From Mycobacterium sp. JS623 (GTDB taxonomy: Bacteria; Actinomycetota; Actinomycetes; Mycobacteriales; Mycobacteriaceae), in contig NC_019966.1 in NCBI RefSeq assembly GCF_000328565.1, forward strand, positions 1,612,001 through 1,676,000: a stretch of 64,000 nt of DNA, in the 5' to 3' direction. Below are positions 1 to 8,108 of the stretch, one piece after another. The notes below the pieces were generated by a model, which saw only the letters and a list, made by a program, of their open reading frames with translations, searched no databases and was not told where the DNA came from. How positions within the stretch are numbered: the stretch's first letter is position 1; each line of letters opens with the position of its first letter. The position numbers and the translations under genes are program-made.

Positions 1-56
1 ACAGCGCCTACTGATTCGCCTGATCTGGCATGTGCTGTTCACCTGCCGTCGAGGTT

Positions 57-80
57 GCATGCGAATACTGATTCGCATGC
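57..80. promoter_or_regulatory. Perfect inverted repeat upstream of the secreted esterase gene
   Basis: Two 10-base arms (GCATGCGAAT and ATTCGCATGC) are perfectly complementary and separated by 4 bases. A related stretch, CTACTGATTCGC, occurs at about 9-20. The element ends 34 bases before the ATG of the esterase gene. It could be an operator or a short hairpin; which one cannot be decided from sequence. Confidence 0.5.
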
Positions 81-114
81 TGGCCGTCGTCAGATCCCAT
101 AGTCTCGGTCGCGG

Positions 115-978
115 ATGCTCAGTGTGAATGCCATCGCCCGCATGACGGCCATCGCCGCCGTGCTCTTCGGTTTCGTCGCCTACGGTCCTGCTTCCGCGTC
201 GGCCCTTCCCGGCGGCGACCTCCCCGGTGAGCTGGTGTTCGGCGGACTGCCCCGTACTTACCAACTGCATGTGCCTGCCGGCCTTGATCATCCTGCGGGT
301 TTGGTGATCAACCTGCACGGCGCCGGGCAGACCGGCGCGGAGCAGGCGGCAGTGACGAACTACAACGCCGTCGCCGATCAGAACGGGTTCGTCGTCGCGT
401 ATCCCGACGGCATCGACTTCAGCTGGGCCGACGGCCGCGGCGCGTCGGTACCTGACCGCCAGGGTGTCGACGACGTGGGCTTCCTGAGCGCTCTCATCGA
501 TCAACTCTCGCGCGACTACGGCATCGCCCGTGGGCGCGTCTTCGCGACGGGCATGTCGGCCGGTGCATTCATGGCCACGCGGCTGGCCTGCGAACGTGCG
601 GATCTGGTTGCAGCCATCGCACCCGTCGCAGGGACGTTGGGCGCCGCGTTCCCATGCGCGCCGTCCCGACCGGTCTCCGTTCTGCAGATGCACGGGACAG
701 CCGATGCGGTGGTGCCGTTTACCGGCGGCACGATGCTGGGCAGGGGCGGCTACAGCGACGTCGTCGCGGCACCGGCGATGGCGCAGCGGTGGCGAGACGT
801 GGATCGCTGTCCTGCCCCGGTCGACAACGGTCCGGCCGGTGCCGAGCATCGATTCACTGCCTCGGGGTGCGCGGCCGGCAGCGAGGTCGTCTTCGTCCAA
901 ATCGACGGCGGCGGCCACACGTGGCCGGCAGACGCTTCGCAACAAAGTGGGCAGTTCTTCGCCACCCACGGGCGCTGA
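115..978 (+). CDS. Secreted PHB-depolymerase/LpqC-type esterase
   Basis: Predicted exported serine esterase of the polyhydroxybutyrate depolymerase / LpqC / feruloyl esterase family. Residues 1-30 form a signal peptide ending in an Ala-Ser-Ala stretch. The oxyanion-hole region NLHGAG lies near 66-71, the nucleophile motif GMSAG places Ser at 148, Asp197 sits in HGTADAVVPF, and His268 in GGGHTWP completes the triad. The family commonly hydrolyses short polyesters or carbohydrate esters; the substrate here is unknown. The protein ends normally after the final helix (FFATHGR). It stands alone, convergent with the VOC gene, whose stop is one base away. Confidence 0.8.
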   Translation: MLSVNAIARMTAIAAVLFGFVAYGPASASALPGGDLPGELVFGGLPRTYQLHVPAGLDHPAGLVINLHGAGQTGAEQAAVTNYNAVADQNGFVVAYPDGIDFSWADGRGASVPDRQGVDDVGFLSALIDQLSRDYGIARGRVFATGMSAGAFMATRLACERADLVAAIAPVAGTLGAAFPCAPSRPVSVLQMHGTADAVVPFTGGTMLGRGGYSDVVAAPAMAQRWRDVDRCPAPVDNGPAGAEHRFTASGCAAGSEVVFVQIDGGGHTWPADASQQSGQFFATHGR

Positions 979-979
979 A

Positions 980-1333
980 TCAGTCGCGATGGTCCACGAC
1001 GTTGACGACGTTGCCGTCCGGTGCGCGCACAAGGAACCGCCGCACGCCCCATTGCTCCTTGCTCAAGGGGTGCACGATTTCGTAGCCGAGGCGCTGCGCT
1101 TCGTCGTAGGCACTGTCGACGTCGTCGGTGTGCACGGAGATCACCGAGTCTTCGGGAGAAGTCTCGTCGCGGGTGACCAACCGGACGTTGGCTCTGCCGT
1201 CGGGCGAGGTGTAGCGGGCCACCCAGCCCATGTTGAACTCTTCGGTTTTCAGCCCGAGAAAGTCCGTGTAGAAACTTTTTGCCGTCTCGATGTCAGCCAC
1301 TCGAAGATTCGCGATGATTCGCTTGGCTTGCAT
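980..1333 (-). CDS. VOC (glyoxalase/bleomycin-resistance) family protein
   Basis: Small single-domain vicinal-oxygen-chelate protein of 117 residues, the usual length for one paired beta-alpha-beta-beta-beta module set. The start IIANLRVADIETAKSFYTD and the end FLVRAPDGNVVNVVDH are typical. Members are dioxygenases, glyoxalases or ligand-binding resistance proteins; nothing here discriminates. It lies two bases downstream of the hydrolase gene on the same strand, so it is probably the last gene of the 4150-to-980 operon. Confidence 0.8.
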   Translation of the reverse strand: MQAKRIIANLRVADIETAKSFYTDFLGLKTEEFNMGWVARYTSPDGRANVRLVTRDETSPEDSVISVHTDDVDSAYDEAQRLGYEIVHPLSKEQWGVRRFLVRAPDGNVVNVVDHRD

Positions 1334-1335
1334 AC

Positions 1336-2211
1336 TCAGTCCTTCACTTGTGCGTGCCGCGTGAGGAATTCGACGACCGCCCCGGCGAAGAGGTCGTTGC
1401 GATCACCGGCCACCATATGCCCCGCACCGCCGACATCGACGAAGTCGATCTGGGGGAAACGCGCGATGAATTCGTCGGCGCGTTCCTGGGTGACCAGATC
1501 GCTGATCTGGCCGCGCACCAAAAGCATGGGCACGTTGGTGCGGAGAATCTCCTCGATGGCTGCATACAGGCGATCGACCTCGGTCACCTCGATGGGCGGC
1601 AGCGCGGAGGTGCCGTCGATGAACTTCGGGTCCCAGTGCCAGTACCAGCGGCCGTCGCGTTCACGGAGGTTGGCGCGAAGGCCGTCGAGATCGCTGGGTC
1701 GCGGTCGGTGCGGGTTGTATTCCTGAATGGCATCGGCGACTTCGTCGAGCGAGGCAAATCCTGATTCCATGCGGTCGTTCATGAAGCCGTGTATGCGGGT
1801 GGCGCCGGAGGGATCCATGTTCGGCACAATGTCGACAAGGACGACCGCGCGCACGGTGGCCGGCGAAAGTTCGCCTGCCAGAAGCATTGCCGTGAATCCG
1901 CCCAACGAGGCGCCGACCAAAACCGGTTCAGGGGGAAGCTGGCGAAGCACCTCGAGGACGTCGCCTGCGAAGGTGATGACGCGATAGTCGCCATCCTCCG
2001 ACCAGTCGGACTCGCCGTGGCCGCGCAGGTCGACCGTGACGGCCTGCCAGCCGCGCTCGGCCACCGCCGCAGCGGCCCGACCCCACGAACGGCGGGTCTG
2101 ACCTCCGCCGTGCAGGAACACCACGGCCGGTGCCAGCGGATCGCCGAGGCGGTCGGCGACGATGCGAACGCCGTCAACACCGTTGACGCTGAACGACTCT
2201 GGGGTCCTCAT
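1336..2211 (-). CDS. Alpha/beta hydrolase
   Basis: Serine alpha/beta hydrolase of about 291 residues. HGGGQTRRSW forms the oxyanion loop, GASLGG carries the nucleophile, and HMVAGD near the C-terminus the catalytic His. The chosen ATG overlaps the stop codon of the upstream DUF1906 gene (ATGA), which indicates translational coupling; an in-frame start five codons upstream is possible but less economical. Similar enzymes hydrolyse esters, lactones or epoxides; the substrate is unknown. Confidence 0.82.
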   Translation of the reverse strand: MRTPESFSVNGVDGVRIVADRLGDPLAPAVVFLHGGGQTRRSWGRAAAAVAERGWQAVTVDLRGHGESDWSEDGDYRVITFAGDVLEVLRQLPPEPVLVGASLGGFTAMLLAGELSPATVRAVVLVDIVPNMDPSGATRIHGFMNDRMESGFASLDEVADAIQEYNPHRPRPSDLDGLRANLRERDGRWYWHWDPKFIDGTSALPPIEVTEVDRLYAAIEEILRTNVPMLLVRGQISDLVTQERADEFIARFPQIDFVDVGGAGHMVAGDRNDLFAGAVVEFLTRHAQVKD

Positions 2212-2963
2212 CGCTGGAGATCCCACTGTCCGAAGTCGGGTGCGAGGACGTCGTCGACATCCAGGCTGATTCCACCAACCACAGCACCGGGGTCCGATGA
2301 CGTGACGACAACGGACTGGAAGAGCACGGAAGCGGGCTCGCGCTCACCGTGCGACCATGCCTTCGTCTGCCACGCCCACGAGTGCCCAGCAGAGGTGGAG
2401 CGCCCGACCACGCCGTCGGCGATCGCCCACCCGCAGGCTCGAGCATGGCCGTAGATGCCGGTGCGGTTCACACCCAGGACCGAGTTGAGGCCGCGAAACC
2501 ACTGAACTGCAACGGTTTTCCAGGTGTCGAGGTCGATGTCCTCGTCGACGCTGAAGAAGATCGGCGCGGAATCCGGGCCGCCTGCTGCGCCGTGCCACCG
2601 CAAGGCGGTCTGAGCGTCGGCCACACCGCCGTCGTATCCGCGGGTGTAATCCGACGGGGTGGGCCAGCCGGGCTTGCCGTATTGATAGCAGCTGACGATG
2701 TGCAGACCGGCGGCCCTTAGGGCATCGGCATACTCGCGGGTGACGGGTTTGAAATCAAAGTCGGCCCCTGGCCGCAACTCGGACACATAGACCAGCGCGC
2801 CGTCGAAACCCGCGGATTTGATCAATTCCGGCGCGACCAGTCGGTGGGTGAAATCGACCAGCCGAAGATTGTCGGCGGACGCCCTCGATGCGCCGAATGT
2901 CGCCAGGCCCAGTGCAACCGGCGCCGCGAGGCCGTATTTGAGGGCGTCGCGTCGTGTCAACAT
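2208..2963 (-). CDS. Tat-exported DUF1906 (glycoside-hydrolase-like) protein
   Basis: Exported protein of the DUF1906 family to which M. tuberculosis Rv2525c belongs. The N-terminus MLTRRDALKYG followed by a hydrophobic, Ala-rich stretch ending ASRASA is a twin-arginine signal. The mature part has a TIM-barrel-like glycosidase fold in characterised relatives; here FTHRLVAPELIKSAGFDG, SCYQYG, FFSVDED and IYGHARA are recognisable family segments. The ATG at 2963 was preferred to an upstream start because it places the twin arginines at residues 4-5. It overlaps the thiolase stop by 7 bases and is coupled to the hydrolase downstream. Confidence 0.82.
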   Translation of the reverse strand: MLTRRDALKYGLAAPVALGLATFGASRASADNLRLVDFTHRLVAPELIKSAGFDGALVYVSELRPGADFDFKPVTREYADALRAAGLHIVSCYQYGKPGWPTPSDYTRGYDGGVADAQTALRWHGAAGGPDSAPIFFSVDEDIDLDTWKTVAVQWFRGLNSVLGVNRTGIYGHARACGWAIADGVVGRSTSAGHSWAWQTKAWSHGEREPASVLFQSVVVTSSDPGAVVGGISLDVDDVLAPDFGQWDLQR

Positions 2964-4150
2964 GTGAGCACCATGCACCCCGCGATCGGCCCGCCGCCGG
3001 CGGCGGCCACCGCCACTTCTGGCCGCTGAGCAACTTGCCGGTCGCCGGCCTGCCCACGCAGCTGCAGGCACGCCTCGTGCAGCAGCCAGTAACCGTGCAT
3101 GCGTCCCGCCGACAGTTGCCCCCCGTAGGTATTCAGTGGGAATTCGCCGTCGAGTGCGATTCGTTTCGCGCCTTCCACGAATGGTCCTGCTTCGCCGTCG
3201 GCGCAGAAGCCTAGCGCCTCAAGCCACGCGAACGTCAGAAACGTGAAGCCGTCGTAGATTTCGGCGACATTCACGTCCGACGGCTGCAGCTCGGTGCGCG
3301 ACCACATCTCCGCCGCCGCTTCGGATGACGCCATCTTCGGGAAGTCATCGCGATGGAACCATCCGCCAGAGCCGTACGCTCCGCCGATAGCCTCCACCGA
3401 CACCGCACGGGTCGGGCAGTCCGCTGCGTATTCGGCTTGTGACACGACGAGCGCTATCGATCCGTCGATCGGCACGTCGCAGTCGAACAGGCCGAGGGGC
3501 GTCGACACCGGACGCGCGGCAAGATAGTCGTCCATGGTCATCGGATCCTGGTACGCCGCACGCGGATTGAGTCCGGCGTTGCGCCTGCTGTTGATCGCCA
3601 GCCAGCCCAACTGTTCCTTAGTGGTGCCATACAGCTCCATGTGGCGCCGGCAGTGCAGTGCAACCCAGTTCGCCGCCGAGTAGGCGTGGGCGGCCACCAA
3701 CGCATCGATGTCCTCGAATGGCTTGAGCTTGCGCCGTGCTCCGGGCAATCGGGGTTCGGCCGGCGGATTGGCCAGCGGGTTGAGCATCGGTGATGCTGCG
3801 GTTTGATTCATCGCGCCGCCCAGCATCGCGACGGTCCGATAGACGAGAACGTGTCGGGCCCGTCGCTCCGATACGGCGCGAAACGCAGACATGACAGGGA
3901 TGAGCACACCGCCGGTGCCGAAGCCGAGCGTCTGGTCCGTCGCATCGATGCCCAGAGCCTTCATCACCTCGGCGGGCGGGGTGTCGCCCAGGGTGCCGAT
4001 TCCGTCGATGTCGTTCGCGCTGAGACCGGCGTCTTCGATGGCGGCGTGGGCGGCCTCCAGCGTCAACTCCAACCCCGGGATGCCTGTTCGGCGGCCTATT
4101 CGGGAGATGCCGAGGCCGCTGATGATCGCGTCCTTCTCGAAGTAGCTCAC
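2957..4150 (-). CDS. Thiolase-like / lipid-transfer (SCP-x/Ltp2-type) protein
   Basis: Thiolase-superfamily protein of 397 residues. The usual thiolase active-site Cys and HDxF His motifs are not evident; instead IYDGFT and NTYGGQLSAGRMHG are present, as in the SCP-x/Ltp2 branch. Ltp2-type aldolases act with a DUF35 partner in cleaving steroid side chains, and a DUF35 gene starts divergently 66 bases away, supporting a complex. The tyrosines in IYD and NTY are candidate catalytic residues by analogy only. It heads the minus-strand set with DUF1906, hydrolase and VOC genes. Confidence 0.78.
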   Translation of the reverse strand: MSYFEKDAIISGLGISRIGRRTGIPGLELTLEAAHAAIEDAGLSANDIDGIGTLGDTPPAEVMKALGIDATDQTLGFGTGGVLIPVMSAFRAVSERRARHVLVYRTVAMLGGAMNQTAASPMLNPLANPPAEPRLPGARRKLKPFEDIDALVAAHAYSAANWVALHCRRHMELYGTTKEQLGWLAINSRRNAGLNPRAAYQDPMTMDDYLAARPVSTPLGLFDCDVPIDGSIALVVSQAEYAADCPTRAVSVEAIGGAYGSGGWFHRDDFPKMASSEAAAEMWSRTELQPSDVNVAEIYDGFTFLTFAWLEALGFCADGEAGPFVEGAKRIALDGEFPLNTYGGQLSAGRMHGYWLLHEACLQLRGQAGDRQVAQRPEVAVAAAGGGPIAGCMVLTC

Positions 4151-4216
4151 CGCTGGGGGACCCCGTTCAAACCTCTATTTTTGTAATGACAGTCGATTGG
4201 ACTGTACTTTCCTGTC

Positions 4217-4660
4217 ATGGCAGATGCGGCCCCACCCGCAATTCCGGGGCGGATGCTGCCCAAACTCCACGAGCACAACCGGGCCTTCTGGACCGGGGGC
4301 GCCGACGGGCACCTGATGATTGCGCGGTGCACGCAATGCGAGTTATGGGTCAGTCCACCTGCCGCGGATTGCCCCGACTGCGGGGGAGTACTGGTGGCAC
4401 GGCCGGTGTCCGGTCGTGGCACGGTGTTCACCTACACGGTCAACTATCAACCGTTCAACCCTGACGTACCGGTGCCATACGTAATCGCGATCGTCGAACT
4501 GGACGAGCAGCCCGATCTGCGCATCGCGTCGAATATCGTTGATTGTGAACCGGACTCGGTCCACGTCGGTCTTCGCGTCGAGGTGGGTTTCGAACCCCAC
4601 GACGTCGACGGTGACGCAGTGTTTGTTCCGGTGTTCGCACCGAGGAGGGACCAGACATGA
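4217..4660 (+). CDS. DUF35 / Zn-ribbon OB-fold protein
   Basis: Small acyl-CoA-associated protein with an N-terminal rubredoxin-like zinc ribbon (Cys38, Cys41, Cys52, Cys55 in CTQC and CPDC) and a C-terminal OB fold (GTVFTYTVNYQPFNP, PYVIAIVELDE). Such proteins pair with thiolase-like or aldolase subunits, as ChsH2-type DUF35 does with Ltp2. The divergent thiolase-like gene is the obvious partner. The stop overlaps an ATG (ATGA) that begins the frame-disrupted VOC gene downstream. Confidence 0.82.
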   Translation: MADAAPPAIPGRMLPKLHEHNRAFWTGGADGHLMIARCTQCELWVSPPAADCPDCGGVLVARPVSGRGTVFTYTVNYQPFNPDVPVPYVIAIVELDEQPDLRIASNIVDCEPDSVHVGLRVEVGFEPHDVDGDAVFVPVFAPRRDQT

Positions 4661-4702
4661 CAGACGCCCAGGATCACCGGAATTCACCACTTCTCGGTCA
4701 CC

Positions 4703-5080
4703 GTGCGTGACCTCGAAGCCAGCGTGGGCTGGTACCAGCGGGTGTTTCGCGCCGACCGGGTGCCGATGACGTTCCCGCACTACGAACGCGAGGACACCGG
4801 CTACGGCGTGCTGCTCGTCGATTCGCGATCGGGACTGGCGATCGGCCTGCACACCAACACCGGCAACGACGGCGAGCAATTCGACGAGGCCCGTACGGGT
4901 TTGGACCATGTCGGGTTCAACGTGGCCTCCCGTGACGACCTTCAAGCGTGGGCGTCCTGGCTCGACGAGCTTGGGATTGAGAACTCCGGTGTCAGGGTTG
5001 GAGACCAACCATTCCCGTTCGCGACATTGGTGTTTCGCGATCCAGACAACATTCAGCTCGAACTGTTCACCGTCTGCTGA
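4703..5080 (+). CDS. VOC family protein with apparently frameshifted 5' end
   Basis: VOC-fold protein ending FRDPDNIQLELFTV, with a DHVGFNVASRDDLQAW second module. The reading frame continues upstream of the GTG used here as ITGIHHFSVTV, the expected first beta strand, but no start codon exists between that stretch and an in-frame TGA at 4658-4660. The ATG overlapping the DUF35 stop (4657) leads into this segment only if one C is removed from the CCC run at 4667-4669. Either the gene is a recent frameshift mutant, the run is a base-call error, or translation starts at GTG 4703 and lacks the first strand. Confidence 0.6.
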   Translation: MRDLEASVGWYQRVFRADRVPMTFPHYEREDTGYGVLLVDSRSGLAIGLHTNTGNDGEQFDEARTGLDHVGFNVASRDDLQAWASWLDELGIENSGVRVGDQPFPFATLVFRDPDNIQLELFTVC

Positions 5081-5223
5081 TCCGAAGCCCTAGGCTGCAC
5101 GCATGCCGATCGACCGCGCCGCGCTTGCTGATGCCCAGCTCTCGGCGACAAAGTCGTCGGCAGCGACAAAGTCGCCCAGAGCCGGGCAATTCAGTTATCG
5201 CTTGTCGGACCCTTCAATGGCAC

Positions 5224-5661
5224 TCACAGCGCGGCAAGCACTGCCCGCAGTTCGCCGCACAGATCGCCGCAGCCGCGCCGCACCGGACCGTTCCAGTCCG
5301 CCAGCAGGCGGCGAAGCCGTGCGACACCGCGCGGGCTGACGTGACGGTTGAGCAGTCGCTGCTCCACGCGCTCGATCATGTCGGCCGCATCCGACACTGC
5401 GGCAGCGTTCAGGCGCGACGGGGTCAGCACGACTCGATCGCACAGCATTGCCGTGCCGCGGCGACGCAACTCGGCCGCGAGCTGCTCGCGGTATGCGAAC
5501 GAACACAACCGCATGATGTGCACGTCGAGGGCGCTGCCGGGCTCGGGTCTGGCACCGGTCACGAGAAGCCGGTCCAGATGACGCGCACCCACTCGGGCCG
5601 TGATGCGTGACGAAAGCGACGGCGAACTCACTGTGATTGCCGTGTCCAGCGTGATTGTCAT
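5224..5661 (-). CDS. Hypothetical protein, Arg/Leu-rich helical
   Basis: A 145-residue protein that I do not recognise. The start MTITLDTAITVSSPSL was chosen because upstream sequence has low coding character and the ATG is divergent from the cyclase gene. The body (AYREQLAAELRRRGTAML, ADMIERVEQRLLN, RRLLADW) is predicted largely helical, with no membrane segment or signal peptide. Between 5081 and 5223 there is only a short plus-strand open frame starting at 5103 with no family resemblance. The gene is more likely real than not, given good GC3 bias. Confidence 0.5.
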   Translation of the reverse strand: MTITLDTAITVSSPSLSSRITARVGARHLDRLLVTGARPEPGSALDVHIMRLCSFAYREQLAAELRRRGTAMLCDRVVLTPSRLNAAAVSDAADMIERVEQRLLNRHVSPRGVARLRRLLADWNGPVRRGCGDLCGELRAVLAAL

Positions 5662-5800
5662 GCAACGAGTATTTCGTCGCCGCGGTGCCATGGCTGTCCG
5701 GCGATCTGCCTGTTCACCGGAGGATTGGGCCGTCCCCCGATTGGTGGACAAAGGCAGAAAACGGCCGTGCGGAACCAATCGTCGGGTGCACGATGGTTAG

Positions 5801-7144
5801 GTGATCGACGGGGGAGTCCATTACGCGCGCAATGGGGATGTGCGGCTTGCCTATCGTGTGCTGGGTGATGGCGCTACCACCTTGGTCTGGGTACCTGGTT
5901 GGGTCAGCAACGTCGACATGCTCGGCGACCCCGACCTACCGTTCACCCCGTTCTTCGAGCAGCTGGCCCATCGGACCCGGCTCGTCTGCTGGGACAAGCG
6001 CGGCACCGGCCAGTCGGACCCTGTCACGCGCGTTCCACCGCTCGACGAGCGCATGGACGACCTGCACGCCGTCATGGACGCAACCGGCTCGGATTGCCCG
6101 GTGCTGTGGGGTGTGTCCGAGGGCGGGCCGATGAGCATCCTGTTCGCGGCAACGTATCCGGAACGCGTTCGGTCGCTGATTCTGTACGGCACGTTGCCTC
6201 GCTTTACCCCCGAGCCACCGTCGTACCCGTGGGGTTTGGCTCCTGAGGTAGTGGCAGATTTTCGCCGGGAGATCGAATCTGACTGGGGCGATGGGGCGTT
6301 AGCGACGGCTTTCTTCGGCTCGATCGCTGATGTGCCTGGTTTCCGGGAGATGTATGGCCGCATCCAGCGTGCTTCGGCCAGCCCGATGATGGCGCGGATG
6401 CTGTGGGATGCGGTCTCCGAAATCGATGTGCGGCCGGTGCTGGGGGCGATCCGCACCCCGACACTTGTGCTCGGCCGGCGAGGCGACATCGTCGCCCCGC
6501 CTGACGCTGCCAGTGCGCTGGCCGAGGCCATCCCTGACGCCGAATTCAGGGAGTTGCCGCCGGGGCCCCATGGCCTGTTCGACGATGCGATGGCGTCGGC
6601 AATCCTTGACTTCGCCTGCGGCACAATCCCGGAGGAGCCCGGGGAACGGGTGCTCTCCACGGCGATGTTCACCGACATCGTCAGCTCCACCGAATTGCTC
6701 AGCGCTCACGGGGACGCGCACTGGCGCCACGAACTCGATGCCCATGATCGGCTTGTCGACGGAATGCTGATGAAGTACGGCGGGCAGCGGGCCAAGCACA
6801 CCGGCGACGGCGTCTTTGCGCTCTTTGATGGACCGACGAAGGCGGCACGCTGCGGCCTCGAACTCGTGCCGACGCTCGCCAGCCTCGGCATCCACGTTCG
6901 AGTCGGCGTACACATCGGCGAATGTGAGCGGCGCGGCGACGAGTGGAGCGGTATGGCGGTTCACGTGGGGGCGCGAATCGGCGGCATGGCACAAGCCGAT
7001 GAGGTTCTAGCCAGCCGTACCATCCGTGATCTATCCGCTGGGTCCGGGCTACAGTTCGAAAGCCTTGGCGCCCAGAAACTCAAAGGGTTGGCCGAAGAGA
7101 CCGAAGTCTTTCGCGTCCGTAAGCCCATCGGGGCGGTGTTCTGA
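5801..7144 (+). CDS. Alpha/beta hydrolase fused to class III nucleotide cyclase
   Basis: Two-domain protein of 447 residues. Residues about 1-275 form an alpha/beta hydrolase with nucleophile motif GVSEGG (Ser106) and His258 in GPHGLF. Residues about 282-445 form a class III adenylate/guanylate cyclase domain: Asp292 (FTDIVSSTE) and Asp336 (KHTGDGV) are the metal aspartates, and Lys332 matches the base-contacting lysine. At the second base-selecting position the sequence reads SGMAVHVGAR, with Met instead of Asp and His instead of the usual Asn. GTG 5801 is the only plausible start because the nearby ATG frame stops at once. The hydrolase half may be a sensor. Confidence 0.85.
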   Translation: MIDGGVHYARNGDVRLAYRVLGDGATTLVWVPGWVSNVDMLGDPDLPFTPFFEQLAHRTRLVCWDKRGTGQSDPVTRVPPLDERMDDLHAVMDATGSDCPVLWGVSEGGPMSILFAATYPERVRSLILYGTLPRFTPEPPSYPWGLAPEVVADFRREIESDWGDGALATAFFGSIADVPGFREMYGRIQRASASPMMARMLWDAVSEIDVRPVLGAIRTPTLVLGRRGDIVAPPDAASALAEAIPDAEFRELPPGPHGLFDDAMASAILDFACGTIPEEPGERVLSTAMFTDIVSSTELLSAHGDAHWRHELDAHDRLVDGMLMKYGGQRAKHTGDGVFALFDGPTKAARCGLELVPTLASLGIHVRVGVHIGECERRGDEWSGMAVHVGARIGGMAQADEVLASRTIRDLSAGSGLQFESLGAQKLKGLAEETEVFRVRKPIGAVF

Positions 7145-7152
7145 CTCTGGCG

Positions 7153-8091
7153 TTACGCCAGTGCGGCAAAGACCTTTTCATCTTCCCTGGCGAACGTGTC
7201 CTCGAGTTGCAGCGGTGTGTAGTCCAGATCGATCTCCTCGAGCGGACGGCCCAGTGCGCTGCTGATGGTGCCGAACCGACGCATCCCCTTGTCGGTGGCG
7301 TACTGCTGCATGTCGTCTTTTTCCAGACCGAACGGGACCTCGTCGTACAGGGCATACGCGTCTTCGGTGTTCTGCAACGCCAGCGGAATCAGCTCATTCA
7401 TCCGCTTTTCGAAGACGGCCCAGTTGCGCTCGTCGGCGGCGACGTGGCGCCGACAGGTGAACGTGCCCCACGCCATGTGGCGGCGCTCGTCGTCGCCGAT
7501 GCGTTTCACCAGTTCCTGCATGCCGGGAAGAATGCCGCGGTCAACGCAAATCCGGTGCCACGCGTAGTATCCCGTCAGCGCCATCATGCCTTCGATGACG
7601 TGGTTGTAGGTGGCCGACGCCCGAATCTGGGCGGCTGGCGACGGATCCGTCGCCAGCGCATCCAGTGACTCCGGAAGTTCCTCGTAGAAGATCTTCCGGT
7701 ACGCGGGAAGGTCGTCGAGGTAGTGCTGCAGGTCGTCGGTCATGCCGACGGCGTCGAGCCACATCCGGAACACCTGGGTGTGTTTGGCTTCCTCGAAAGC
7801 GAACTGCGTCAGGTACATCTCGTCGCCGAGTCGACCTTCTGCGCGCATTGCGGCCATGAAGGGCTGGATGTCCTGGGTGACGGCTTCCTCGCCTGCGATG
7901 AACTCGGCGCACAGCCGGGCGGCCCAGTCGCGTTCGAGGTCGGTCATCGACTCCCAGTCGGCCCTGTCGCGGGAGAAGTCGATGTCGGCGGGATTCCAGA
8001 ACTTGGCGTTGCCACCTGCAAACAGCTTGAGCGGCAAGCTGTTCCAGTTCAGGCCGCCGGCGTCGAGCGAGTGTGAGCGTGTCCGTGACAT
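7153..8091 (-). CDS. R2-like ligand-binding oxidase (Rv0233 type, Mn/Fe)
   Basis: Ferritin-like di-metal oxidase of 312 residues matching the R2lox family. The metal ligands are Glu68, Glu101, His104, Glu167, Glu202 and His205, and the Val71/Tyr162 pair that forms the ether crosslink in M. tuberculosis R2lox is present, all at the same residue numbers. R2lox assembles a Mn/Fe centre and binds a long-chain fatty-acid-like ligand; the physiological reaction is not settled. It follows a TetR gene by 17 bases on the same strand, the Rv0232-Rv0233 arrangement, so it is probably controlled by that repressor. Confidence 0.93.
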   Translation of the reverse strand: MSRTRSHSLDAGGLNWNSLPLKLFAGGNAKFWNPADIDFSRDRADWESMTDLERDWAARLCAEFIAGEEAVTQDIQPFMAAMRAEGRLGDEMYLTQFAFEEAKHTQVFRMWLDAVGMTDDLQHYLDDLPAYRKIFYEELPESLDALATDPSPAAQIRASATYNHVIEGMMALTGYYAWHRICVDRGILPGMQELVKRIGDDERRHMAWGTFTCRRHVAADERNWAVFEKRMNELIPLALQNTEDAYALYDEVPFGLEKDDMQQYATDKGMRRFGTISSALGRPLEEIDLDYTPLQLEDTFAREDEKVFAALA

Positions 8092-8108
8092 GTGATTGAC
8101 CTCCTAGA

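Noticed and set aside
5103..5339. Short plus-strand frame starting MPIDRAALADAQL
   Set aside because: It overlaps the better-supported minus-strand gene, has no family resemblance and no ribosome-binding site.
6299..6994. 231-codon minus-strand frame inside the hydrolase-cyclase gene
   Set aside because: Shadow of a clearly coding plus strand with both domains' motifs intact.
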